A stretch of 12,583 nt of DNA, from the NCBI GenBank assembly GCA_903825065.1, contig CAIJZG010000171.1, forward strand, positions 1 through 12,583. The letters run 5' to 3'. This stretch comes from an uncultured Bacteroidota bacterium (lineage in GTDB: Bacteria > Bacteroidota > Bacteroidia > Chitinophagales > Chitinophagaceae). Below the pieces are notes generated by a model that was not told the origin of the DNA, made no database searches, and saw only the letters and a list, made by a program, of their open reading frames with translations. A program made the position numbers and the translations under genes. Below, in pieces: positions 1-6,281 of this stretch; positions within the stretch are counted from its first letter, which is position 1; each line of letters starts with the position of its first letter.

Positions 1-71
1 AATACTCGCCTGGTTTTACGACGGATGTCTGTAATAAAGTTCTCTGTGGTTTGTTTGTTCTTAGGTTCCAT
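1..71 (-). CDS. IS3-family transposase, OrfA-like N-terminus (partial)
   Basis: Only the first 23 codons are present, starting at ATG 71-69 and running off the left edge. The visible residues include TTENFITDIRRKTRRV, a pattern I associate with the N-terminus of Bacteroidota IS3-type OrfA transposases, just before the helix-turn-helix that binds the IS ends. The polar, Lys/Arg-rich N-terminus fits a DNA-binding protein. A second ATG at 76-74 is out of frame. Family assignment rests on a short stretch recognised by eye, so it is moderate. No Shine-Dalgarno sequence is seen. Confidence 0.6.
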   Translation of the reverse strand, partial: MEPKNKQTTENFITDIRRKTRRV

Positions 72-156
72 GTCATTTTGTTTAGTGATTCATGAATAAT
101 GGAAACACTATCTTAAAATTAATTATATTTAGTCTACTTTATGCTGACGATTTACA
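1..156 (-). mobile_element. Left portion of an IS3-like insertion sequence, cut by the window edge
   Basis: Reading the minus strand, the element seems to begin at about 156 with TGTAAATCGTCAGCATAAAG, has an 84-85-base leader, and then enters a transposase reading frame at 71. A TG terminus and a leader of this size fit the IS3 family. The boundary is inferred from where homology to an acetyltransferase gene stops (see 152-283). The other end lies outside the window, so the terminal inverted repeat and target duplication cannot be verified. If the boundary is right, the duplicated target should start with CTT or CTTT at 157-160 on the plus strand. Confidence 0.55.
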
Positions 157-283
157 CTTTTAAGTATTGAGCCATATTCTCCTCACTATTTGCTGATGAG
201 AATGTTTCAGTAAAAGTTTGAATGCCTATTTCCTGTAATAGTTTAATATCATTAATAGTAATTCCTTGAATATTAATTTTCAT
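152..283 (-). pseudogene. 5' remnant of a PaiA-like GNAT N-acetyltransferase, truncated by the IS
   Basis: A 43-codon frame from ATG 283-281 to TAA 154-152 encodes the first strand and helices of a GNAT protein. The stretch DIKLLQEIGIQTFTETF followed by NSEENMAQYLK closely resembles the start of PaiA/spermidine-type acetyltransferases (in Bacillus PaiA: LSIETFNDTF, then NSPENMKAYLE). Family members are about 160-175 residues, so about three quarters is missing, including the acetyl-CoA binding loop. The final Val and the stop are probably contributed by the IS end (GTGTAA at 157-152). The gene starts 26 bases after the NUDIX regulator stop on the same strand and may have been its operon partner. 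The remaining part may lie beyond the IS, outside the window. Confidence 0.65.
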
Positions 284-309
284 ATAGTTTAAATATGGCT
301 TTTATTTAC

Positions 310-1038
310 TTAGACCTTTTTAAATCGATATAAATAGGGTGCTTTATTTTGTGCCCCAGTAAATTTCTTTTCTAATCTCTCAAGTACATTCAGATCAAGA
401 ATCTTCTTTTGAAAGTTGTTACTGGCAAATGGTTTAGTATAAACTGCTTCATACAATTCTTGTAACTCTTTCATTGTAAAAGTTTCAGGCAAGAGATTAA
501 AACCATTGAGTTTAATATCAAAATTTAAACGAAGTGATTCTAAAGCTGCAGCTACCATTTCTTTATGATCATGCATCATTTTTTCGATATCATTTATACT
601 GCGCCATTCAAGGCATTGATCAAATTCTCCTTTGTGTGGTTCCACTAAATTAATATCTACTAGCGCATAATAGCCAATAGAAATAAATCTGCTTGTTAGC
701 CAATCAATCACTTTTTTATTAAACCTTTTTTTGTCATATAGCTTGAGGCCTTCCTTAAGAGTGCTATTATTATTACTTCCCACCACCCTATTTTCATCAC
801 CAAATACTCGAAACTGTTCTAAATAAATATTCTCTAAACAAGTTCTTTCTTTTAAAATTCTATTTGCGGCCGTATCAATTGACTCTGTTTGAAAAATATA
901 ACCACCTGGCAAAGCCCAAATCTCTTTATAAAATTTTGATTTAGAGACCAATATCTTTAACTCAAGATCCTTGTATCCAAATATTACACAATCAATAGAA
1001 AGATGTGCTATATAACTATCAATGTCAAATTTCTTCAT
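310..1038 (-). CDS. NUDIX-domain transcriptional regulator (NrtR/AraR-like) with degenerate Nudix box
   Basis: This 242-residue protein has an N-terminal NUDIX fold (about 8-150) and a C-terminal winged helix (about 180-242, with FTMKELQELYEAV then NNFQKKIL and a final YLYRF), the architecture of NrtR/AraR-type repressors. The Nudix box starts correctly at Gly46-x5-Glu52 and has Arg60 and Glu64. However, the family Glu after the Arg is Ile61, the second Glu of the EE pair is Arg65, and the following Gly position is Cys67 or its neighbour. Hydrolysis is therefore unlikely, and the domain probably only senses a ligand. Bacteroidota members of this family commonly control nearby sugar-use genes. 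It is divergent from the propeller/oxidoreductase/acetyltransferase group across 180 bases, which makes that group the obvious candidate target. The ligand cannot be told from sequence. The start at 1038 gives the usual short lead-in to the first beta strand. Confidence 0.85.
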   Translation of the reverse strand: MKKFDIDSYIAHLSIDCVIFGYKDLELKILVSKSKFYKEIWALPGGYIFQTESIDTAANRILKERTCLENIYLEQFRVFGDENRVVGSNNNSTLKEGLKLYDKKRFNKKVIDWLTSRFISIGYYALVDINLVEPHKGEFDQCLEWRSINDIEKMMHDHKEMVAAALESLRLNFDIKLNGFNLLPETFTMKELQELYEAVYTKPFASNNFQKKILDLNVLERLEKKFTGAQNKAPYLYRFKKV

Positions 1039-1218
1039 AATAGCTCAATATAGTCCAATGTAAAACTAGCATTAAAAGGGTTCATTTCTTTACTTCATAC
1101 AAGTGTAAAAGGTTAATATATGGTCTATTTTCTTTTTTTTAGATAATAAAGATAATATTATTACATTTGATATAACACAATTAACTCGGATTTTAAATTT
1201 TACAAAAATACTTCGTTT
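1039..1218. promoter_or_regulatory. Divergent intergenic region between NUDIX regulator and propeller/oxidoreductase genes
   Basis: AT-rich, 180 bases. The plus-strand side carries a good Bacteroidota -7 box (see 1162-1169) behind a T-tract at 1131-1140. On the minus-strand side, 1107-1100 reads TACACTTG, one mismatch from TAnnTTTG, and overlaps the small palindrome TACAAGTGTA at 1098-1107. TAATATTA at 1153-1160 is another short palindrome, within the plus-strand promoter. Either could be an operator for the NUDIX regulator, but both are short enough to occur by chance in such AT-rich DNA. Confidence 0.35.
1162..1169 (+). promoter_or_regulatory. Candidate -7 box (TACATTTG) for the propeller/oxidoreductase operon
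   Basis: TACATTTG matches the Bacteroidota sigma-ABfr -7 consensus TAnnTTTG exactly. A TTT, rather than the consensus TTG, lies 21 bases upstream at 1138-1140. Transcription would start near 1176, leaving a leader of about 43 bases before the ATG at 1219. Confidence 0.4.
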
Positions 1219-2175
1219 ATGAAAACCAATTTTCGATTGCTCTGCTTTCAAAATAATTTCCGAAAAATCTGCATTTCGGTTTTTTGCATATTCCTTTCTT
1301 TAACGGTTATTGCAAAATCGGTGTCTGATACTACTAGTTATATTCAAACCATAAATATCAATACTGGCTATATCGATACTGTTCTTGTAATCAAATCACA
1401 CATAGAAGCCCCCAATTGGCATCCAGATAATTATCTGATCGTGAATAGCTACGGCAAAATTTATACTGTCGATTTAAAAACAAAAAAATTAGGTTTACTT
1501 AATACAGGTTATGCTACAGCATGCAATAACGATCATGGCATTTCTCCAGATAAAAAATGGTTGGTAGTTAGTCATAATGTTAAAGATGATCCGTCTCCAA
1601 AGCCTTACAAATCAGCCATCTTTATTATTCCAATTTCTGGAGGCGAACCAAGGCGAGTAACAAAAGAAGTGGTATCCTATTGGCATGGCTGGAGCCGTGA
1701 TGGCAAAACCCTAGCTTACTGCGCTGAACGTAATGGCAACTTCGATATTTATACTATTAGCGTAGAAGGCGGTGAAGAAAAAAGAATTACAACTGCCGAA
1801 GGCCTAGATGATGGACCTGATTATTCTTTTGATGGCAAATATATTTATTTCAACTCCTATAGAACTGGTCATATGCAGATCTGGAGAATGAAGACTGATG
1901 GCACTAATCAAGAACAGTTAACTTTTGATGATAACAGCAATTGGTTTGCACACCCATCTCCAGATAACAAGTGGATTGTTTATATTTCCTATACTTCAGA
2001 TGAAAAACAAAATCATCTTTTTGGTAAAAATGTAAAACTTCGATTAATGAATACAGTTACAAAAGAGATCAAAGATCTTACTGATGTATTTTATGGCGGC
2101 CAAGGAACTATTAATGTTCCTTCTTGGAGTGCAGACAGTAAACAAATTGCCTTTGTCAGTTATAAAGTAAAATAA
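1219..2175 (+). CDS. Exported six-bladed TolB-like (PD40/WD40-like) beta-propeller protein
   Basis: 318 residues. A basic N-terminus and a hydrophobic stretch at about 17-32, ending near Ala32-Lys-Ser, indicate a Sec signal peptide, so the protein acts in the periplasm or outside. Six PD40-type strand motifs of the form W/S-P/R/F-D-x-K/D-x-hydrophobic follow, at about 65-77 (NWHPDN), 106-119 (ISPDKKW), 156-169 (WSRDGKT), 200-213 (YSFDGKY), 245-257 (PSPDNKW) and 301-314 (WSADSKQ). These fit a complete six-bladed propeller like the C-terminal domain of TolB. There is no TolB N-terminal domain, so this is not the Tol-Pal component. No catalytic site is recognised. Propellers of this class bind ligands or partner proteins and occur as stand-alone proteins near sugar-modifying enzymes in Bacteroidota. 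It lies 26 bases before the Gfo/Idh/MocA oxidoreductase, probably in one operon. Confidence 0.8.
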   Translation: MKTNFRLLCFQNNFRKICISVFCIFLSLTVIAKSVSDTTSYIQTININTGYIDTVLVIKSHIEAPNWHPDNYLIVNSYGKIYTVDLKTKKLGLLNTGYATACNNDHGISPDKKWLVVSHNVKDDPSPKPYKSAIFIIPISGGEPRRVTKEVVSYWHGWSRDGKTLAYCAERNGNFDIYTISVEGGEEKRITTAEGLDDGPDYSFDGKYIYFNSYRTGHMQIWRMKTDGTNQEQLTFDDNSNWFAHPSPDNKWIVYISYTSDEKQNHLFGKNVKLRLMNTVTKEIKDLTDVFYGGQGTINVPSWSADSKQIAFVSYKVK

Positions 2176-2201
2176 TCATTTCAATTTATTAATATCTATT
2201 T

Positions 2202-3611
2202 ATGCTAAATAATTGCAATAACTCAAGGAGAAAATTCTTACAACAAATTGGGGCTACTAGTTTGTTAGCTGCAACTAGTCCTTTATCATCACTTGCTGCA
2301 AGTGGAAAAGCTGAAGAGAGAATGTTAACCTATGACAGGAAAATTTCATCGAACGATAAAATTCGAATCGGTGTTATTGGATATGGAGTACAAGGTCATT
2401 TTGATTTGACGACCGCACTTAAAGTGCCAGGAGTAGAATTGGCAGGTATTTGTGATTTATATACCGGAAGAATTGAAAATGCGAAAGAAACTTACGGTAA
2501 AGAACTTTTCACAACCAGAAATTATCAAGATCTATTAGATAGAAAAGATATAGATGCAGTTTTCATTTGTACCACCGACATCTGGCATGCACGAATCACA
2601 CTAGATGCTTTAGCTAAAGGCAAACACGTGTATTGCGAAAAGCCAATGGTATATAAAATCAGCGAAGGCTACCCGGTGTTGGAGGCAGCTAAAAAATCAG
2701 GCAAGGTTTTACAAGTAGGCAGCCAGCGCGTAAGTAGTATTGGATATGCAAAAGCAAAAGAATTGGTTGCCGCTGGAGAGATAGGCAAGCTAAATATGGT
2801 TAACGCCGTATATGACCGACAAAGTTCAATAGGGGCTTGGGAATATACCATACCAAAAGATGCTAGTGCCCTAACCACCAATTGGGATAAATTCATTGAA
2901 GTCACAGAAAAAATGACTTTCGATGCAAAGAAATTCTTCTGGTGGAGAGCCTATAAAGAATTTGGTACTGGTGTTGCAGGTGATTTATTTATTCACTTAC
3001 TTAGCGGTACTCACTTTATGACAAATTCAAAAGGTCCTGAAAGCATTTTTAGTACAGGCCAATTTAGTTATTGGAAAGATGGTAGAAATTTACCTGATGT
3101 AATGTCAGGTGTATTACAATACCCAGAAACGAAAGAGCATGCTGCATTTTTGATGACACTTCAAGTGAATTTCATAAGCGGAACTGGCGGACAAGAAATT
3201 ATTAGATTAATAGGATCAGAAGGTGTTATAGAAGTAAATGGAAATAATATAACATTGAAACATAGCTTAATGCCAGAAGCTCCGGGATTTGGCGGTTATG
3301 ATTCTTTATTTACTTTTTCAAAATCTATGCAAGATGAAATGCAGAAAGATTATGACGCCAAATGGACTATCGAACAAAGAAAAAGAAAAACAAAAGCAGA
3401 TATTCTTTTTAAAGCACCAGTAGGTTATAGCGACCATTTAGATCATATCACCAACTTCTTCGATTCTATCAGAACGGGTAAAGCCGTTGTTGAGAATGCT
3501 GAATTTGGATTTAGAGCCGCAGCACCTGCTTTATCCTGTAACGAAAGTTTTCTTACAAAAAAAATTGTGCATTGGGATCCAGATGCAATGAAATTAAAAA
3601 TGATAAAATAA
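2202..3611 (+). CDS. Tat-exported Gfo/Idh/MocA-family NAD(P)-dependent oxidoreductase
   Basis: 469 residues. The N-terminus carries a twin-arginine signal, SRRKFLQQ (8-15), followed by a hydrophobic Ala/Ser/Leu region to about 33, so the folded, cofactor-loaded enzyme is exported. The Rossmann domain begins IRIGVIGYGVQG (dinucleotide loop Gly57, Gly60, Gly62) with Asp85 at the end of the second strand region. The family motif EKPM is at 146-149. The C-terminal sheet domain contains GDLFIH, with Asp261 and His265 in positions where family members usually have catalytic or substrate-binding residues. The substrate is most likely a sugar or sugar derivative. Related exported members include glucose-fructose oxidoreductase and the GH109-like group, but nothing here fixes the substrate. 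The following gene starts 63 bases downstream after a strong hairpin sequence. Confidence 0.88.
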   Translation: MLNNCNNSRRKFLQQIGATSLLAATSPLSSLAASGKAEERMLTYDRKISSNDKIRIGVIGYGVQGHFDLTTALKVPGVELAGICDLYTGRIENAKETYGKELFTTRNYQDLLDRKDIDAVFICTTDIWHARITLDALAKGKHVYCEKPMVYKISEGYPVLEAAKKSGKVLQVGSQRVSSIGYAKAKELVAAGEIGKLNMVNAVYDRQSSIGAWEYTIPKDASALTTNWDKFIEVTEKMTFDAKKFFWWRAYKEFGTGVAGDLFIHLLSGTHFMTNSKGPESIFSTGQFSYWKDGRNLPDVMSGVLQYPETKEHAAFLMTLQVNFISGTGGQEIIRLIGSEGVIEVNGNNITLKHSLMPEAPGFGGYDSLFTFSKSMQDEMQKDYDAKWTIEQRKRKTKADILFKAPVGYSDHLDHITNFFDSIRTGKAVVENAEFGFRAAAPALSCNESFLTKKIVHWDPDAMKLKMIK

Positions 3612-3635
3612 ATTATTCTCCATTACGAAATTCTA

Positions 3636-3689
3636 TAGTTCCCTATTCATAAATTTATGCTTTAATAAAAAAATATGAATAGGGAACTA
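3636..3689 (+). repeat. Perfect 16-bp inverted repeat covering the acetyltransferase start codon
   Basis: The left arm TAGTTCCCTATTCATA (3636-3651) is the exact reverse complement of the right arm TATGAATAGGGAACTA (3674-3689). They are separated by a 22-base AT-rich loop, in which TTT (3654-3656) can also pair with AAA (3669-3671). The right arm contains the ATG at 3675 and the first five codons of the acetyltransferase. In mRNA this would form a long hairpin hiding the start codon. No U-tract follows, so it does not look like an intrinsic terminator. The loop contains ATG-CTT-TAA at 3657-3665, a two-codon frame. Confidence 0.9.
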
Positions 3690-4232
3690 CTAGAAAGAAT
3701 GCAATCGGGAAACCCATTTCGATTAGACGATCCTGCTTTTAAAGAAATCATTGCTTTTAAAGACAGAACTTTGAGTTTGTCGCCTGAGCTAAATGCATCC
3801 ACAAATTCAGACCAGTTCAGAGAACGCTTGAGCGATATTATCGGCAGTAAAATTGATAAGAGTACCACCATTTTTGCACCCTTCCATACTAATTTTGGAC
3901 GTTATATCAAGATAGGCAAAAATGTATTCATTAATCATGCCTGCTCTTTTTTAGATATGGGAGGAATTACCATTGGAGACAATGTTTTAATCGGACCAAA
4001 AGTGAATTTGGTTTCTGAAAACCATCCTATCGATCCTGCTCAAAGAAACTGTTTAATAGGTAAACCCATAGTAATAAAAAACAATGCATGGATTGGTGCA
4101 TCTGCTACAATTTTACCTGGTATTACCATTGGAGAAAATTCAATTGTAGCAGCAGGTGCTATTGTAACAAAAGATGTACCAAACAATACCATCGTAGCGG
4201 GTAACCCGGCAAAACAAATAAAAAATATATAG
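3675..4232 (+). CDS. Hexapeptide-repeat sugar O-acetyltransferase (maltose/galactoside acetyltransferase type)
   Basis: 185 residues, the usual length of the Maa/LacA group. An N-terminal Mac-like helical region (about 4-60) precedes a left-handed beta-helix (about 63-180) of hexapeptide repeats such as IKIGKN, ITIGDN, VLIGPK and ITIGEN. The segment NLVSENHPID holds the likely catalytic base His117, equivalent to His115 of LacA. The end, VAGNPAKQI, is the typical acyl-CoA-binding tail. It would transfer acetyl from acetyl-CoA to a hydroxyl of a sugar or glycan in the cytoplasm, since there is no signal peptide. The start at 3675 is embedded in a perfect inverted repeat. ATG 3699 (residue 9) is an alternative that frees the start from the stem but shortens the Mac region. 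It follows the oxidoreductase by 63 bases and converges on the propeller gene at 4234. Confidence 0.88.
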   Translation: MNRELLERMQSGNPFRLDDPAFKEIIAFKDRTLSLSPELNASTNSDQFRERLSDIIGSKIDKSTTIFAPFHTNFGRYIKIGKNVFINHACSFLDMGGITIGDNVLIGPKVNLVSENHPIDPAQRNCLIGKPIVIKNNAWIGASATILPGITIGENSIVAAGAIVTKDVPNNTIVAGNPAKQIKNI

Positions 4233-4233
4233 T

Positions 4234-5310
4234 TTATTGTAAGATTGCCCATGCTAAACCATCAGGGCCAGCCAATTCAATCTTATTAATCACCTGCATT
4301 TTTTGTAAATCAATCACCGCAATATAATTGTCTGCACTACAAGCTACATAGACAATTTTGTTATCATTATCCGGTAAAATACCCGCACATCCTTTTCCTA
4401 ACTTTAATTGCTTTATCAATTGGCGGCTTTCTGCATCTATTATGTATAAGTCACCAGTTCTTAAACTGGATACTAAGGCAAGTTTACCATCAGGCGTAAA
4501 TTTTAATCTGTTTGCGCCAATAGCTTTTATGGAAGGACTTTTTATGGTTTTCTTATTGATAAGATCCACAATCCAAATTGTTCCATCATCCGCAGCAGCA
4601 GTCCACAATTCTTTACCATTGGGTGTTACATCAAATCCTTCTGATCCCTTTCCTACATGCACAACAGTTTGCAACCATTGGTGTTGTATTTTAGGTTGAA
4701 ATGCAGGAGGCGGAACACTTTGAGCGGTTTGTCCTTTTTGTGCTGGTGGTGGACCAAAACGAGGTTTAACTAATGTATCTACTAAAATACTTACGGTGCC
4801 TGCATTTACATTCGTTGTAAATATTTTTTTTGCATCAGCACTCACATAAATCATATGCGTGCGGTCTTGACCAGTACCCATTGACCAATCAACTTCATGG
4901 GTAGCATTATTATATCTTCCAACCGCACTGGCACCTTCTGCAGAGAACCACAATTTACCATCAGCAAAATCTAATCCATGAGGCGCAGATAAAGGTTGAA
5001 TATTGATATCCTTCAAACGTTTTTGACTAACAAGATCTATCATATCTATTTCATGTGGATTTGACCCATAAGAATTAGACACAAAAGCTGATTTACCATC
5101 AGAAGAAGCAATCACTTCATGAGGATCATCTCCAACAGGAATACGCGTCTTTGTTTTTAAAGTTATCGGATCAATTATTGCCAAAACATGATCCCCCTTT
5201 GAAAGAGCTAACAATGTTTTTACTTGAGCCCTAGTATTACTATTTATAAAAACAAATCCTATTACAAGAAAGAAAGAGAAAAGTGAATATTGATTGTTCT
5301 TACATTTCAT
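4234..5310 (-). CDS. Exported YVTN/YncE-like beta-propeller protein
   Basis: 358 residues from ATG 5310-5308. An upstream in-frame ATG at 5349 would add 13 residues before a clear signal peptide (MKCKNN, then a Phe/Leu/Ile-rich core ending TRAQ), so the inner start is preferred. The mature protein is made of about 40-residue repeats with the patterns VGDDPHEVIASSDGKSAFVSN, GFDVTPNGKELW, LKFTPDGKLALVS and NYIAVIDL, typical of seven-bladed YVTN/cytochrome-d1-like propellers. A Pro/Gln-rich insertion at about 184-206 (FGPPPAQKGQ and SVPPPAFQPK) interrupts the middle blades as a surface loop. No haem-binding CxxCH or catalytic residues are visible. The likely role is binding or scaffolding outside the cytoplasm. 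It stops one base from the acetyltransferase stop (convergent). The upstream neighbour on the same strand is the DUF2490 gene, 127 bases away. Confidence 0.8.
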   Translation of the reverse strand: MKCKNNQYSLFSFFLVIGFVFINSNTRAQVKTLLALSKGDHVLAIIDPITLKTKTRIPVGDDPHEVIASSDGKSAFVSNSYGSNPHEIDMIDLVSQKRLKDINIQPLSAPHGLDFADGKLWFSAEGASAVGRYNNATHEVDWSMGTGQDRTHMIYVSADAKKIFTTNVNAGTVSILVDTLVKPRFGPPPAQKGQTAQSVPPPAFQPKIQHQWLQTVVHVGKGSEGFDVTPNGKELWTAAADDGTIWIVDLINKKTIKSPSIKAIGANRLKFTPDGKLALVSSLRTGDLYIIDAESRQLIKQLKLGKGCAGILPDNDNKIVYVACSADNYIAVIDLQKMQVINKIELAGPDGLAWAILQ

Positions 5311-5437
5311 TGTATATATTTTTGAACTAATATCAGAAATATATCTCACATAATTGATTTTTTAATTATGATTAACAGAACTATAAAATAGTGAAATCGA
5401 TTTATCGCTAATGTATCAGTGGAATTGAGGTGATCAA

Positions 5438-6172
5438 TCAGTAACCAAGATTTAAAAATAAAGTTGCTTTCACTATACTGGATAATTTCCATTGTGTAGC
5501 AGATGAATTTTGCTGTTGGATATTCATGTAGCCGAAAACAAAGTTGTCATGCTTATTTACTGCGTAACTAAACCCGATAAAAATACGGTTCTGGTCAAAA
5601 ACATGATTAGTCAATGTTGGACTATAGTATAGGTAGATTTCATCGCTAAAGGCAATAGACAAAGATTTTGGATCGAAGACCCTTTTACTTAAAGGCAATT
5701 GGTAATATATATTGTATCGTAGTTTATACGTATTTGTGTAATTACTTGCTTTTGTTGAATCGTTCAGTAGATTTTCTTTCCATTTTTCTTCTGCTCTAAT
5801 CCATTGCATGAGCTTATGTTTACTGGAATTATTAAACCATTGGAATTGTTGCCAAATAAAATGTTCTGGTATAGAAATATTTTTTTGAGCATCCCCAGGT
5901 AAATAATCAGTATAGCCATACCCGGCAGTATATTTATTATTATTTTTTAAAAAATAAGTACCGGCAAATCGAAAAGTAAATTGTGAAAAATTATTGAAAT
6001 AATTGTCATTCGTATGTATTTCTCCGTCTAGCCAAATCCCCCATCTTTTGCTGAATTTAATATTGGCATTATAACCAGGCCAAATTTGCTGTTCATAAAC
6101 AACTGCCTTCTGCTGCGCCATTAATGCAAGAGGTAGGATAAAAAAGGCGCTCAATACAATAACAAACTTCAA
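5438..6172 (-). CDS. DUF2490 family outer-membrane beta-barrel protein
   Basis: 244 residues. A signal peptide (MKFVIVLSAFFILPLALMAQ, cleavage near Ala19-Gln20) is followed by EQQIWPGYNANIKFSKRWGIW, the opening motif of DUF2490 proteins. Alternating aromatic/hydrophobic strands run throughout, and the chain ends in aromatic Tyr244 within FLNLGY, a typical outer-membrane barrel end recognised by the Bam machinery. The function of DUF2490 is not established; it is found in Bacteroidota and Proteobacteria. It could share a transcript with the YVTN propeller gene downstream, but the 127-base gap and lack of a clear promoter leave this open. Confidence 0.78.
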   Translation of the reverse strand: MKFVIVLSAFFILPLALMAQQKAVVYEQQIWPGYNANIKFSKRWGIWLDGEIHTNDNYFNNFSQFTFRFAGTYFLKNNNKYTAGYGYTDYLPGDAQKNISIPEHFIWQQFQWFNNSSKHKLMQWIRAEEKWKENLLNDSTKASNYTNTYKLRYNIYYQLPLSKRVFDPKSLSIAFSDEIYLYYSPTLTNHVFDQNRIFIGFSYAVNKHDNFVFGYMNIQQQNSSATQWKLSSIVKATLFLNLGY

Positions 6173-6281
6173 TACTTAAATATTCAATGAGGCCGCAATT
6201 TACAAATCAATTTTATTAATTCAACAATTTTGATGAACACATAAAATAAATAGTTATAAAATTTTTATTATATTTCTTTTC

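Noticed and set aside
310..1038. Active Nudix pyrophosphohydrolase
   Set aside because: Two of the metal-binding glutamate positions of the Nudix box are Ile61 and Arg65, and a winged helix follows; a regulator is the better reading.
1219..2175. TolB of the Tol-Pal system
   Set aside because: Only the six-bladed propeller is present; the TolB N-terminal domain and tol/pal neighbours are missing.
2669..2905. Minus-strand open frame of 78 codons inside the oxidoreductase gene
   Set aside because: It lies wholly inside a confidently assigned gene, has no recognisable domain, and its composition mirrors the opposite strand.
4228..4240. Terminator between the convergent acetyltransferase and YVTN genes
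   Set aside because: The stop codons are one base apart and no GC-rich stem with a T-tract is visible on either strand.
4040..4252. Minus-strand open frame over the acetyltransferase 3' end
   Set aside because: An antisense shadow of the hexapeptide repeats; it has no promoter or family resemblance.
4358..4699. Plus-strand open frame of 113 codons inside the YVTN propeller
   Set aside because: It is antisense to regular propeller repeats and ends without a recognisable domain.
5349..5370. 7-bp inverted repeat CATAATT/AATTATG as a terminator for the DUF2490 gene
   Set aside because: It is short, entirely AT-rich apart from the outer pair, and too weak to call in such AT-rich DNA; it lies 68 bases past the stop codon.
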